Numbered from the stretch's first letter, positions 43,915-56,020 are shown. The stretch is DNA of 64,000 bases from Gigaspora rosea (GCA_003550325.1 QKWP01000003.1:129064-193063); one strand, 5' to 3'. Program-made: numbers and translations. The notes: generated by a model from the letters alone, not told the origin.

Positions 43915-44835
43915 TGGTTACGGTTAAGGATGGGTTCGGCCAGTTATGGTCGGTTTCGGTCGGTTATTATCGACTATAGACATATAACCGGCTAAGTGCG
44001 GTTGGTCATACCGGCTTAATAGCCGACTATAGTCGATCAATTATTTTACTATGTAAAGGTTCTTTAATAATCTAACTAAAGTTATAGAGCCAATTTTTCT
44101 TATTCTAATGGCGGTTGGATCATCGAAATTAGTTGAGATAAATGAGATCAAAGCACGAAAATTAGGATCGAGAAATTTACAGCTACACAAAGAATCATAT
44201 TTGTAATTTGATGATCCACTTCCGGAGCCCATTTCGGGTTCATTTGACCCCATTTTGGGTTCAAATGAACCCAAGCCGGATTCATTTTAACCCACTTCGG
44301 GTTTAAATGGGCTCAAGCTGGGTTCATTTGAATCCAATCATTTGACCCCATTTCGGGTTCATTTGACCCCACTTCGGGTTCAAATGAACCCAAGCTAAGT
44401 TTATTTGATCCTACTTCAGGTTCAAATGAACCCAAGTTGGGTTCATTTGACCCTACTTCGAGTTCAATATAAACCCAAGCCGGGTTCATTTGACCCCATT
44501 TCGGGTTCAAACTGGGTTAATTTAATCCACTTCAGGTTTAAGCAAGGTTCATTTGATTCTACTTCAGTATTTATGAAAACAACTGTAACTTGAACTCCAT
44601 ATTAAAATTAGCCTGCTTTGTACGTATAGTCTTTATGGGAACTTATGCTTATTGGGATCCGTGTTGATTTGGTTTTAAATATGGTTATAATTTAGTCAGT
44701 TCAGTCAGCTAAGCCCCTTTGGCTGACTAGAATCAGTTACGGCTATAGCCGGTCATAAACGGCTCTAATTTTGAATCTACATGATTGTGTTACGTTACAT
44801 TAATAGAGTTTACGTGGTTTACATCCGGGTCTTAA
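43915..44835. repeat. Minisatellite-bearing dispersed repeat, CpG-rich copy
   Basis: At 44,220-44,560 are about eight ~40-bp self-complementary units of GGGTTCATTTGACCCCATTT and CGGGTTCAAATGAACCCAAG. The right part aligns with 14,100-14,395. The left part (43,915-44,040) is rich in GGTCGGTT and CGACTATAG. The open minus and plus frames (repeating SNEPEVGS/NLGSFEPE or similar) are translations of the array. Confidence 0.75.
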
Positions 44836-45543
44836 TCACGGGGATATTATTTTGTTATGGTATTATTCATTGCAATACGAATAGGACCGAAACTGTAACA
44901 TCTTTTAATTGATCGGCAAACCTCAGATCGGACCAATTCAACTCATAGTTCGTATAATTCAAGCAAGAACGTAATACAATTTATAATCGAACTAGCCAGT
45001 AACACTAAAGTAATTGGTCAATTATACTGTAACGTGATTAACTCTATGGCCAATATACACAGCGGCAGTTTTACTTCAAATAATTAATATTATTCTTTAT
45101 TTTGCACAAAATACAAATAAATTTTTATAAGAATAAAATATAATGTCCAAAAAAACAAAGAATTATGAGTAAAAAAGAAAAAAAAATTTTTTTCTCAAAA
45201 GTTATCACTATTTTTTTTTTTTAAAAAAAAAATGTGACGACTCAAAGTATCAAACATATGTTAAATGATATATATATATTTCCTTAAACGAGGATTCCTC
45301 TATATTTACGTAAATTTGTGAGTTACAACAGAATAATTATTTTTATAACATTTCTAAAAATTAATACTTAATACATAGGTTTTACTTCGGAGCTTATTTA
45401 AAATTAATCGAGATTAATATGCATCATACTTTTCCATAAGGGATCTCGGCGTTCTATGATTAAAATGTGTATATATATATATATTAATATTTATGTATTT
45501 TGATGTATTTATCTGTTATATACGATTTTTATATTCTTAAATA
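44836..45543. other. Intergenic DNA, 3' flank of the F-box gene
   Basis: Nothing recognised apart from a T/A-run hairpin (about 45,190-45,232) and TATATATA runs. The F-box transcript must end here. Confidence 0.4.
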
Positions 45544-47151
45544 TTACTCACCAATAAGTAAAGGCCAAGGATCAGTATAATTCTGATTGATTGACGGAAT
45601 AACAGATTGTAATTTCTTACATAATCCTTGATCAAATTGCAATCTCGTATCTTTAGCAATTCTCAATTCCCTGACACATTTTCCATTCTCTCTAGAATAA
45701 TCTGCAACAACTTCTAAAAGAGTATCATCAAACTTTTCTACATCCACACTTAATACTTTTAATGGTGCTTGACAATCTTCCAATAATCCTGCCATGCTTT
45801 CTGGAGCAATATTGTATCGGCATTCAAATTGTAAATGAGCCAATGTTGGTGGTAATAATTGTCCAACTTGTTTAAGTGGTGCTATGGTGAACATGCAAGA
45901 ATTTGGACCTACATCACTAATCGCCAAATGTGTTAATGTTGAAGTAGAAATCCATTTAAGTAGTGGTATAGGAGTTGTGCGAATAGCGAATGATATTAAA
46001 TGAGGAATTTGTGTACTAAGGATTTGAACCAACTCAGGATTTATATAATCTATTGATAATTCTTGTAATGTTTGAGCTGACATCATAATTATTGAAGTGC
46101 AAGTGTTGTGTGACAAACCATCTTTAACGCTATTATGATGATCATGATTCAAAACTAATTTTGTTATACTAAGTTGAGCGGTTTTAAATAATGAATCTGA
46201 AAGTGTGATATCTTCTTCTTGATAACAATTTACCAAATATAAGGTTTTTAAATTATGACATTTTGCTAATATTTGTAATGAATTTCCATCAACATAAACC
46301 TTTCTAAAATCAGCATGTGTCAAAGATTTAATTTGACTAGTAAGAGCCGAAAATATCGAAGCAGATCTTGAAGGATTGAATAAACCGGCTAATGAAGATA
46401 CCATACTGAATTTATTTAAAGATTGTTGTGCTTCTATAAGTTTTGGAATTTTTTGAGCCATCGTACCTTCATGATGAGGTGTTATAACTAATTGTTGAAT
46501 ATTTTGAGAACTTTCGATTATAGTTGATAAAAGATTCGTTAATTGACCTTGATCAACATTTGAACAATTAATTCTTAATTCATAAATTTTTGCGACGGCT
46601 TTTTGAATTCCTGAGAATAATGTGCAATCAGTCATATTATATCTACTACTACGCGATTCACAATCTAAAAATCTTAAACCACTAGATTTGTTAATTAACA
46701 TTTCAAAGATTAAACCTTCTAAAGTAGTGAAATTTGCTTTCTTTCGAAGTCTGTAATCAGTATTTTTCGCCCACCATAATTCAAGAGCATTTTGTAAACA
46801 ACCAATATGTAATTCTTTAAAATATGAAGGATAATCAAATAAGGGTTTAGATTTTTGTAAAATATGACCTTCTTCTTCTAAAGTTTGTTGAGCTTCATCG
46901 GGTAAACATGTTAAATAAGTTCTAATCAATAAATGACCTGCATCTTGATCATCTACCAAATTCAAACTAGAAAATGGGTGGCTCCAAAGTAAAGCAGTAG
47001 CGTATTGACACCATGATCGATTAACTAAAGTCCATGAATATAGAGATGGCCGATCATTATCTAAATTCTTGAGGATTTCTTCAATACAATCTGATGGTAG
47101 TATCGGATTTTTCACGTATACACTCATTCTTAATGATTTTCGTTTACTCAT
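45544..47151 (-). CDS. F-box / leucine-rich-repeat-like protein, 535 aa
   Basis: Probable substrate adaptor of an SCF ubiquitin ligase: the F-box binds Skp1 and the C-terminal region would select targets. Residues about 15-60 fit an F-box: a proline-led ILPSDCIEEILKNLD, then YSWTLVNRSWCQYATALLW, the L-P-x-D/E...I-L...L-x-x-V-x-R-x-W pattern. The remainder is Leu/Ile-rich with irregular LRR-like segments (for example LQILAKCHNLKTLYLVN, LQELSIDYINPELVQIL, LKVLSVDVEKFDDTLLEVV). Single uninterrupted frame with a TTCAAG ATG AGT start. The upstream region is A/T-rich. Such single-exon F-box genes are heavily expanded in Glomeromycotina. Target unknown. The frame is intact and CpG-bearing, unlike the relics nearby, so it is likely live. 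Confidence 0.85.
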   Translation of the reverse strand: MSKRKSLRMSVYVKNPILPSDCIEEILKNLDNDRPSLYSWTLVNRSWCQYATALLWSHPFSSLNLVDDQDAGHLLIRTYLTCLPDEAQQTLEEEGHILQKSKPLFDYPSYFKELHIGCLQNALELWWAKNTDYRLRKKANFTTLEGLIFEMLINKSSGLRFLDCESRSSRYNMTDCTLFSGIQKAVAKIYELRINCSNVDQGQLTNLLSTIIESSQNIQQLVITPHHEGTMAQKIPKLIEAQQSLNKFSMVSSLAGLFNPSRSASIFSALTSQIKSLTHADFRKVYVDGNSLQILAKCHNLKTLYLVNCYQEEDITLSDSLFKTAQLSITKLVLNHDHHNSVKDGLSHNTCTSIIMMSAQTLQELSIDYINPELVQILSTQIPHLISFAIRTTPIPLLKWISTSTLTHLAISDVGPNSCMFTIAPLKQVGQLLPPTLAHLQFECRYNIAPESMAGLLEDCQAPLKVLSVDVEKFDDTLLEVVADYSRENGKCVRELRIAKDTRLQFDQGLCKKLQSVIPSINQNYTDPWPLLIGE

Positions 47152-48335
47152 CTTGAATATATATATATTTTTTTTTTTTTAAAATAATCTAAAAAAATTT
47201 GATTATATTATTTGAGATTTATATATTAAATTAAACAATTAAATTAGATACGTAAAAATTTTTAAAAAGTATCGTAACACTTAATCAACAGTAAGAATTA
47301 CCTTATCAATAATTAAATTTAATATAAATTTATTTTAAATGTTTCATATAATTTCAATTTAAGAATTGAAATTGTCTTAGAATTCTTAACTCGTTAGTTT
47401 ATACAAATGAAATGAAACGATATTGGTTTTTTTTTTAAAAACTTTGAAAAAAAAAATTAAGGATTATAAAATTAAAAAATGGTTCAAGTTCATAAATATA
47501 AAAAAAATTCTGCTACATTAACAATAAAGACTTTTTATTCGTCTTTAAAAAAAAAAAACAAAATTAAACGAAAGATGAATTTTGAACTTGGCGATTACGG
47601 TAATTTAAAAAAAAAAAAAACGTATGCTTAGTTCGTATGTACAGTCTGTAAATTTATCTTTTAGGTTCAACTAACTTATACTTCGAGTTACACTAGAACA
47701 ATATGTGCATTCACGCCCTATTACATTTTTGTGTTTGTTTCTTTATTTATTTAATTTTAATTATCTCTTTGGTGTTTATAATCACAGTAACACTTTACAG
47801 TTCGTACGCAGCATTTAATGCATGCAATTGGCGGATTGAACAAAGAATACAAGCATTGTATGCAGTTACAATCATGGGGTTGATTTTATAATGATAAAAG
47901 TGGAAAGAATTGACATGATCGTAACATATGATATTTTTATTATTTTGATTCCTTACTTTTCTTCTCTTAACATTAAAATAATTTATATATTTTTTATAAT
48001 ATTCAAGAGATTTATTTCTCACTCTAATTTACGTATCGGTAAATAGTATTTTTACTCAATAGAAAATACTACTAAACATGTATGTAAAACAATGTTTACC
48101 GATTTACACACGGAGATGTTTCATAAATTGTTTTTTACCGGTTTATTTGTTTGACAACATACGAATTCAGTAAGATCTTAATTTGTCAAAACTTTAAGAA
48201 CCCATATCAGATATAGTGATGTAAGTTTTATTAAAAAAAAAAAAATTTTTTTTTTTTTTTTATTTATCTGTCATTCTAATAGGAAACACTCATTGTGGTA
48301 TATGAATTACATAATGAAATCTAACATGCCATTAT
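47152..48335. other. 5' flank of the F-box gene; no other gene called
   Basis: T- and A-runs and TATATA immediately upstream of the F-box start form the likely promoter area. A 62-codon hydrophobic plus frame at 47,703-47,891 has two membrane-like stretches but no supporting context. Confidence 0.4.
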
Positions 48336-48656
48336 ATGGTATCTATTTTCTTCTATTGGATTTCTATTACAGTTATTACCGTAAAGCCTGGTAGTACGTA
48401 CGTACAGTACAACGCAACGGAAAGAATTGTCAACGACCGAATCGGTAAGTTTTTAATGTCGATAGAAGTCGGCAACTTATTGGTTCAGACTCGGTATTTT
48501 AGTTTATTTGAATCGGTCATCGACAAATTTTTCAAGATTTATGATAATAACTGCAAGAGAAAGAATGCTCTTGAGATTAAAAAAAAAAAAATAATAAAAA
48601 ATAAAAATAAATTTCAAGAAATACAAAATTTGGGAATCTCTATAAACGAGCAATAA
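48336..48656 (+). CDS. Hypothetical 106-codon frame or terminal exon
   Basis: The frame has a hydrophobic start (ITVITVKPGS), then mixed protein-like sequence (ERIVNDRIGKFLMSIEVG, RYFSLFESVIDKFFKIYD) and a Lys/Asn-rich C-terminus. TTTCTATTACAG just inside the start is a good splice acceptor, so it may be the last exon of a gene. No family recognised. The F-box gene starts about 1.2 kb away and is divergent. Confidence 0.25.
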   Translation: MVSIFFYWISITVITVKPGSTYVQYNATERIVNDRIGKFLMSIEVGNLLVQTRYFSLFESVIDKFFKIYDNNCKRKNALEIKKKKIIKNKNKFQEIQNLGISINEQ

Positions 48657-49412
48657 ATAAATAGTATAATAGCATATGAGTATCGCATTCTTTTACATTT
48701 GGCAGTTTTTTCCTTACAGGGCGGCGTGGCGCCACTGCGTATAATAAATACTAATGCAATTCTACATCATCATTAAAAATGATCATTTAAGCTGTCTAAT
48801 TAATTTGGTATTGACCAGCGCCACATATCTGGTTAGATAACCAGTACTTTGGGGACTCCATTTAATACAAAATCACGGTTTTGGAATTTGATCCCTGTAA
48901 GGTGATAACTATCATACGTATATGTATAAAAATGCAGGTTTTCATTTGTACATCTTTCACATGCAATATTTCGCATACAATAGTACATACGGTAAGGATG
49001 TTAATGTTTTCAAGTCACACATTAAAAACATAATACGTTTATACGTATAGAATTTAGATCCTGGATCGGATTATTGAACAATACAGAATTAAATTGATTG
49101 GATGAAATTATTTGGAGGATCCAATTTAGTATCTATATCATTTATAAATTTATTATGTTTTCATGTGATTTAATGATTTGAGTCCAGGACAGTCCTAGGA
49201 CTGGATCAGACCGGACTCAAAATTTAGCACTTTAACTGTTAAACATACGTATTTGTCTCTCTTTCGATTTAAAAATCTGTGCACTTATATTAAAGTCTAG
49301 TCTCATATTCTAATATTTGATCTAAATTTATATGATTTCCACGAAAATAATTATTTATCTGAAAACTAGACCAACCAACGTTAGGTTCAAGTCATAGCGC
49401 TCCTTACAGATT
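48657..49412. other. Intergenic DNA, nothing recognised
   Basis: No repeat partner or credible frame seen. Confidence 0.3.
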
Positions 49413-49702
49413 ACTGTATTGTCACGAAATAACGCACACCTGCGCGTTATTTCGAGTACGCCCATGGGCGTTATTTTGAAACAAAAATAATTTTATGCAT
49501 CTCCTTATATAAATAATATACTAACCAAAAAATGCTCCGAAAATAGGTCTAATTTAGTACTAAATATACTTTCTTAGCACTTTTTTTGATATTATGGGTG
49601 CGCGTTATTTTGGGACGCGCATAGGAAACCATATGTTATTTTTAGGGGAAATGAGTTTCAAATTAACGCCCCTGCCTGGTATTTCGCGACAATTCGGTAT
49701 GA

Positions 49703-49706
<4 letters not shown>
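49413..49706. mobile_element. Longer member of the CGAAATAACGC family
   Basis: Begins CTGTATTGTCACGAAATAAC and ends GGTATTTCGCGACAATTCGG, with further GCGTTATTT words inside. At ~290 bp it is longer than the ~118-bp copies at 41.9 and 42.2 kb and may be closer to the parental form. Confidence 0.6.
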
Positions 49707-49737
<31 letters not shown>

Positions 49738-50805
49738 CAAGCCAGTAACATGAGAATAGTTATTCAAACGACTGGCTTGGCTCGATAACTACTCACTATT
49801 ATAGAATCTAGTGTTTTTAAGCCGAACAGATTTTTTTTTTACGACTGATTTCATAGATTTTGAGTGAATAAAAAATTGCTGATGGTCGAATCAAACTCAT
49901 CGATTTTGTCTTTGTAAAATGTTTCAGTTGTCCTAAAAAAATTATTTTTAAATATTTTAGTGTTATTATGTTACTTTCAAATTTCTGTTAATTAAAAATT
50001 GACGAACGTAGCTTTAATTAAAATTGTAAAATGAAGCATATCATATTCTAATAGGTATAATTTTATAGATAAAGTGTTACGCGACATTTTTCAGTCAATG
50101 TCGATTATCAGTTGCGGAATTAATATAAGTCATCTGTCAATTTTTTGCTGATTGAAAAATGAATCGGGAAATTCTTAATGCAGTTGATAATTACGCATTT
50201 ATTAATGATAATACATAAAACAAATTTAAGCAGCTCTTTTAGTGCCGTATGTCTCTTTTAATTATACTTGCACTAATGACTTTATTAATTGTACTTGAGT
50301 CGATCTTTTATCACTGTCCGTTGCTTTTTCTCAACATTTATAAGTTTGCAAGAATACAGCTTCACGATTCGTGAGGTTTTTTGATTGTAGATTAGGGACT
50401 TCGTCAACAAAAAGAAAATAAGTGTAATTTGATGTATAGGGAATTCGCTATAACGTGTCACAACTTGTAATATGCTATACTTTGTTTTATACCATAATGT
50501 TTACATACATAATACATATGCGAAGTCTGCATTAAGTAATTTTATCATTAAAGATTCATTAAAAAAATTTTCTCAAATGAATTATAATCTATTATAATAA
50601 TAGTTTATAACATAGATTCTTTTTAAAGCTTCCTATATTAAAGTTAAATTATTAATTGAAGTTATAATTTTATTTAAAGTTATGTCACTGATTAAAGTTA
50701 TGTAGCTTTATTATTATTATTATTATTATTTGGTTTCAAAATGCCCATTTTGGGGCCTAGGATTTTATTTGGTTTATTCAGTACAACTAACTAAACATAC
50801 ACTTT
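49707..50805. other. AT-rich intergenic DNA
   Basis: A 20-A run near 49,720 and a (TTA)n microsatellite at about 50,709-50,730. CpG becomes rare from about 50.6 kb on. No gene. Confidence 0.35.
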
Positions 50806-50907
50806 TGTCTAATTTAAGTGGTTCACTCAAAGGTTCCTCACTAGCTGCCATACCTGTAACCCAACTATGGGAATAGCCTATTTAAATCCTCTGATTTTCT
50901 ACTTCTT
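50806..50907 (-). repeat. ~100-bp segment shared with the window's right end
   Basis: TCTAATTTAAGTGGTTCAC ... GCCATACCTGTAACCCAACT ... GCCTATTTAAATCCTCTG aligns with 63,895-63,993. Minus-strand translations of both (SWVTGMAASEEP..EPLKLD and SWVAGMASSVKPSGGLLKLD) are alike, suggesting a decayed coding element. It may continue to about 51,090. Confidence 0.55.
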
Positions 50908-51115
50908 GATTGATCTTAACCACTTTACCAGAATATCTGAGTATATATACAGTCAGTCTGGATGTTCTGTATTCTTTTCTCCATAGCCCTTGGGACTCCT
51001 TTAATGTATCTGAAAATACAATCCATTTTATTCTCAATAAGAAACTTGGTAGAGCAGTACCTTTCTTATACAGGTATTCACCTATACATTAGTAACTTGT
51101 ACTATAGCTTCAATA

Positions 51116-51295
51116 GGATCCCGAAATATAAATAGATAGGTCAGGTTAATTATAAAATTACTAAATATAGAAGATCTGCAAAAAACTTCAAAAATAAGCA
51201 AAAATTACTATAAATAGAAAGATCTGTATAAAAAATACAAAAAATAAGCAAACTAATATCTGACCTAACTATGTATCTGGCATATTTTGGGGATA
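51116..51295. mobile_element. Copy of the small CCCGAAATATA inverted-repeat element
   Basis: Begins TCCCGAAATATAAATAGATA and ends near CTATGTATCTGGCATATTTT, with AACTTCAAAAATAAGC words inside as in 9,388-9,568 (opposite arm order). Confidence 0.6.
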
Positions 51296-51659
51296 CATGT
51301 TATTTCACTAACAATCATTTCACCAACAGCTCTCTTAGCCAACATCACTCCAAGTGACAATTTACTAAAAATACATACCTGCAACTAATCTAACCCTATG
51401 TAATGTTGGCTAAGTAAACTTTCAGTAAAATAATTGTTAGTAAAGTGACCAGCTCCGTAATTCAGGGTCCTTATCAATTAACACTTGCAGTTAAGAGTAC
51501 TCATGAACTGCAACTATTTTCTACTTCTGCTTTTGTAAGGTTCACTTTGATTTGGCATCTATCTCTACCTTATACCAATATATCCTAGATAAGTTGATTC
51601 ACTTTAGCATTATATACAATTATAATTTTTTTTGGTATCTACTTTTATAGCTAGTAGAG

Positions 51660-52625
51660 TTATTAACTAGTTAGAAATCCAACTTGGATCATATTGGGTC
51701 AAACCAAATCTGGGTTGGGTCAAACCCAGATTAGATTATACACAAATAGTTTTTATTAGTTCAGATCATTTAAAACAATATTATAGTACAGTCAGACCTC
51801 TCTAAGTGCACCCTTTCAAAAGCATAGAAAATAACTTAAAAGTGTGCACTTAGAGAGGGTGTGCATTTATAGAAAGCAGACTATATAGAGCTTTTATAAG
51901 TTGGGACCTGACTATGGCATGCACTTAGAGAGAATTTACATAATCTGTGCACTTAGAGAAGTGCACTTAGGGAGATCTAACTGTATAACAATTATAATTA
52001 AATTGTTTTTTAGTAAATGCAAGTAGTCACTATATAGTGAAGTCCAAAGTTTACTATACAAATCAATAATATCTGCTTAAGTAAGCTTGTTTGGTAGATC
52101 AAAATGCATATACTCCAAAATTTTGTTCAGATTAGAGAATATTTTATTATTTGACTTTTAACTTTTATGTTAATCAAATACATTTTTAAAAAAATTTTTA
52201 ATTTTTTTGTAAATATAAAAATTAAAAGTCTAATAATAATTAGTTCTCCAATATGGATAAAAAAATTTTAGAAAATATGAATTTTGATCTCTTAAACAAG
52301 TTTACTAGTAGTTTCTTAAGCAATTAAGATATATTTGTATTGTAAAAATTTGAATTTAATATTATTGATTGTGTGAATAGGCAATAATTTAATATTAATT
52401 GTAATAACCTGGGTTCAACCCAGATTGAGTTAGATTGGTTCAAGCCTAGATTGGGTTTAATATAGATTTGATTAGACCAAAATTGGGTTAAATTTTAGTT
52501 GGGTTTGATCCAGATTATTCAAGTGAGTCAAGTTTGGGCTTGGTTTTAATTAGACTTTGGTTAGATTTGATCTAAATGGGTCTAACCCAGATTAGATCCA
52601 ACTTGATCCAACTTACTATTAAGAC
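51660..52625. repeat. Degenerate GGGTCAAACCCAGATT repeats flanking AT-rich DNA
   Basis: Clusters at 51,683-51,760 and 52,408-52,620 consist of imperfect TTGGGTCAAACC / AACCCAGATTAGAT units. The 51,789-51,983 MITE lies between them. Probably a decayed minisatellite-bearing element. Confidence 0.5.
51789..51983. mobile_element. TA-flanked MITE with CAGTCAGACCTC ends
   Basis: The 195-bp element has 23-bp inverted ends (CAGTCAGACCTCTCTAAGTG / CAGTTAGATCTCCCTAAGTG) and TA on both sides (51,787-51,788; 51,984-51,985). Contains several GTGCACTTAGAGAG words. Tc1/mariner- or pogo-like. Confidence 0.85.
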
Positions 52626-53449
52626 CTTTATAGTATAGGTTCTTTTTTTTAATATGACTCTAATAGCCAGATTAATAGATTCTTCTTCTTTAGTATTACT
52701 TTAGTCAATTTCTAATATTCTGGTTTTGGTAGCATTATTAATGATTTTTGCTATTATCTTACTTGAAATTTTCCAAACATGTTTCTGTTTTTTTAGTTTC
52801 TTGGATTTGACTATATGATATCACATAACTATGTCTAAAAGCTCCTATTTAAAATATAGAACAAAGACTACTCAACCAATAAAAAGAAGCTATTACTGGA
52901 ATACAGATTTATATTTTTAAAGTGTTACAAGTAGAATTTGAACTCTAGAACTAGTATATAAAACCTAATTCCAAAAGTATATAAATCTAAAACTTTTTAA
53001 AAACTGTGCACATAGATTTTATATACTATCTAGATCTGCTACTTGGAGTAACAATTTAATACTTCCCTAAGTTATTATACTTTGTATTAAGGTGAGGTCA
53101 TGCTCAGATCTTTATTAAGTATAGTTATCATTACACATCTATAAATATTGCATTGGATTACTACAACTACCAAGTACCGAAACTTAGACTATTTTATCTA
53201 TGATCTAAACCTACCAGAGTATCCTATATGTCCCACTCATATATTTAACCTGGTTTTTGCACCTTACTTGTCCACTAATAGTACATATAGTGCACGCCGC
53301 CGGCAGGTTTGTATCTCAAGCCATCTTTTTTTAATACTGCTACAATCTAGCCTGTTTTTCAAGCTACTAACTTTTTACTAGTATCTATAGCACGGTACAT
53401 GCCCTTGCAAAGTTTACCAACCCCAGTACCTCTCCCATTTCTCTTCTAG
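52626..53449. other. AT-rich intergenic DNA
   Basis: A 77-codon plus frame (53,148-53,381) has no recognisable domain. Nothing else supported. Confidence 0.3.
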
Positions 53450-54046
53450 TTTCTTTCCGGTTGCTTCTTTTACACCTACCTCGTTTTCTTTTCTCCAGTT
53501 ATATTTCTACTCCCAATGCTGAGGACCCGGAAGGAGTGGTCAGTCTTGGCGGACCCAAGGTCTCCCTCTTCTTGGTACATGCTTCTGTAATGCATGTCCT
53601 CTTCCTCCGGAGCGACATCCGGCGGTCTAATTGGTAGAGCCCTGCCATAGGCCCTTTTATCGTAAGTCTGCTTCTGGTCAGTCCGCTTCTCGGTCAGTCC
53701 ACTTCCGGTCCGTTCCCGTCTGATTTCTGTTTAAGCACCGTCGAAGTCGGTTACCTCTTTGCTCAGGTCTTGCCAAGTATGGTTTTCTTTGTCCTACGGT
53801 TCTGTGCGTAACACAGCGCTAGCGCTCCCCTGGATTTATACGCCCCAGTTCTGTAACATAGCTCTAGAGCTCCTAATATGAGTTAGTGTAACCTGAGATA
53901 CAGATTTGTAAATCTGGGCTCAGAATCCAGGTTACCATAATGCAGATAAATTTTTCGAAATCGTCTCCAGTGGGATTTGAACTCTGTACCTTTTGTTATA
54001 ACTACTACTTGGAGGGTGACAACAATTCAACTACACTATGTCGCCA
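53450..54046 (-). mobile_element. GC-rich, tRNA-derived SINE-like segment
   Basis: On the minus strand GGCGACATAGTGTAGTTGAA gives an A-box-like word near 54,025-54,045, and GAGTTCAAATCCCACTG gives a B-box-like word near 53,968-53,984. The spacing is right for an RNA polymerase III tRNA promoter, but the acceptor and anticodon stems do not pair. A GC-rich body follows to about 53,450, with two related ~45-bp units (GTAACACAGCGCTAGCGCTC and GTAACATAGCTCTAGAGCTC) and three ...GGTCAGTCCGCTTC-like units. Its base composition is unlike the surrounding CpG-poor DNA. Confidence 0.5.
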
Positions 54047-54112
54047 CACCCCTACTTTGTATTATTAATATAGTACAATAATAGAATTCTTACAAATTTT
54101 GACTCAACTATA

Positions 54113-54899
54113 AGGGGTCATCTATAAATAATATTATACAAGAGGGGTTGGATGAATGATAACGTTTTTCTCAATAAGTAGAGGGGGTCAAAAAAATATA
54201 ACGTAATTTTTTTAGAAAAAATTGTCTAAAACTGAACCAGTGGTCCAAATTTAATAATTTGGTACCATTTGATTCATCTCAGTGAGAGGAGTCGAATAGT
54301 ACCAATTTTATTTCATTTGGATTACTGGATTAAAAGTTATTGGCCAAATACTATTGGTTATTATGTTTTCTTATAAAATTACTATTAAATTAATAGTTTT
54401 TTGTAAAAACTATTGATCCAGTAATCCAAATGAAATGATTTTGGTATCATTGGATTCTTCTCACTGAAACGAATCTAATGATACCTAAATCAACCAAATT
54501 GGATCACTGTGTCACAATATATTCAAATTTTTGTAAAATTTTATATATAAACATATGGATTTTGAAAAAATTTTTTATATAGTAGAGGGCAGTGTTGTCA
54601 CTTGGACATGTCCATACTATGTTTTTTGTCAACGTCCAAGATTGTCCAAAATTGTTCAAGCCTATGTCCCATGTTTAACTAATCAATAAAGTAATTTAAA
54701 AAAATATATAATTATATATTTTTTTAGGTACTGGACTCATTGGTGAAAAAATTAAAATAGATTTTCTTAATAAAATTTTAAGTAATTTTAATTTGAAAAA
54801 ATGTCCAAAATATCCAAAAAATGTCCAAGTGACAACACTAGTAGAGGGGGTCAAGTGCTAGTATGAGGGGTACATAACGTTATTTAAAGATGCCACCTA
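54113..54899. mobile_element. Inverted-repeat element with GGTCATCTATAAATAA ends
   Basis: Left end GGGGTCATCTATAAATAATA; right end complement of GTGGCATCTTTAAATAACGT. An internal foldback at about 54,240-54,510 pairs AGTACCAATTTTATTTCATT with AATGAAATGATTTTGGTATC. The hAT-like MITE at 54,590 is nested in it. Confidence 0.6.
54590..54840. mobile_element. hAT-like MITE with perfect 8-bp duplication
   Basis: The 251-bp element has ends CAGTGTTGTCACTTGGACAT and the complement of TAGTGTTGTCACTTGGACAT, flanked by GTAGAGGG on both sides (54,582-54,589; 54,841-54,848). GTCCAA words are clustered subterminally. No coding capacity. Confidence 0.9.
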
Positions 54900-56020
54900 A
54901 TTATAATTAATTGTTTTCAAAAAAAATTATTATAACAATTCTATAGTATCACTATACTATCATTATAGTGAACTTGAAGTTGCAACTTTAATTGTATAAA
55001 ATTAAACCTTATTAAATTATTAACCAAAATATATATAATCAATCTAGAGCTAATTTTAGTTGGTCCAACTCCAAGTACTAGAAGTTCAAATTTAAAGATT
55101 TTATATTTTGAATTTTAGAAGATACCAAAAAAAAATAAATATAAAAATTAATTGTTAACTTTAAAGTGCTTTAATATCTTACAAAGTGGATCTCTAAATT
55201 AATAACATAGAGGTTATATTTCAAAGTTACAAACTGAAAGATTGCTAGTTCAAATTCCTTTGAAGACAAAATAATTGGCTGGTCTAAATTAGTAAAATGA
55301 AATACTATAGAAACCTAAAATATTCTGAATAGGTTGCTAGCTATTATTCTAAAAATAAGTAATAGTAAAATAGAATATACTAGAACTCTGATTTGAAATT
55401 GGCTAAAAGTTATATAATATAATATGAGGTTTAAGTCTAAATATATAATACTATATAAAATCATAGTAGCATATTTAAAAAATACAAGCACTTACCAATA
55501 AAGATATATTACTACAGTACTAGAAGTTGTATTGAAAGCACAAATTACTAGTACATAGTAAAAACTTGTGCAGTTATTGAACAAGCTGTATTGATTGTTA
55601 GAATATTAGTTGGTTGGAATATAGTATATTGTATATTGCAATTAAAAATCAACAAGTTGCTATATAGCTAGTAAATAGAAAAAATCTTACAAAGTATTTT
55701 TTAAACTATCTAGCATGATGCTTAAATGTTTTTTTGCCCAATTATTCTAAATTTATTAAGCCTTCTCTCTCTATTTTCTAAGCCAAATTAAAAGTGTACT
55801 ACAAGTTAGTAAATATATAATTTCTATTATATAAATTTTTAATAATATAGTAGTCTAAAAATTAGTTTTTTAATAGTAATCATAATAGAACTTTGCTATT
55901 CAAATTTAATACTAAAAAAATACCTATAATGATATTTATAAAAATTCTTTAAAGTTATTATATACATATACCTTTTATAATACAGTTGACTCCATTAATA
56001 TCAACTTGTAATAATATTAA
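54900..56020. other. AT-rich, CpG-free intergenic DNA
   Basis: I see no CG dinucleotide between 55,021 and 55,900. No gene, tandem repeat or inverted repeat recognised. Confidence 0.4.

Noticed and set aside
44041..44593. Repetitive SNEPEVGS-type frames
   Set aside because: The minisatellite is self-complementary and open on both strands; typical of an array, not a gene.
47703..47891. 62-codon hydrophobic frame
   Set aside because: No homology recognisable and no splice context; could be chance.
53615..53665. tRNA gene suggested by GGTCTAATTGGTAGAGC
   Set aside because: Only an A-box-like word is present; no cloverleaf or matching B box follows on that strand.
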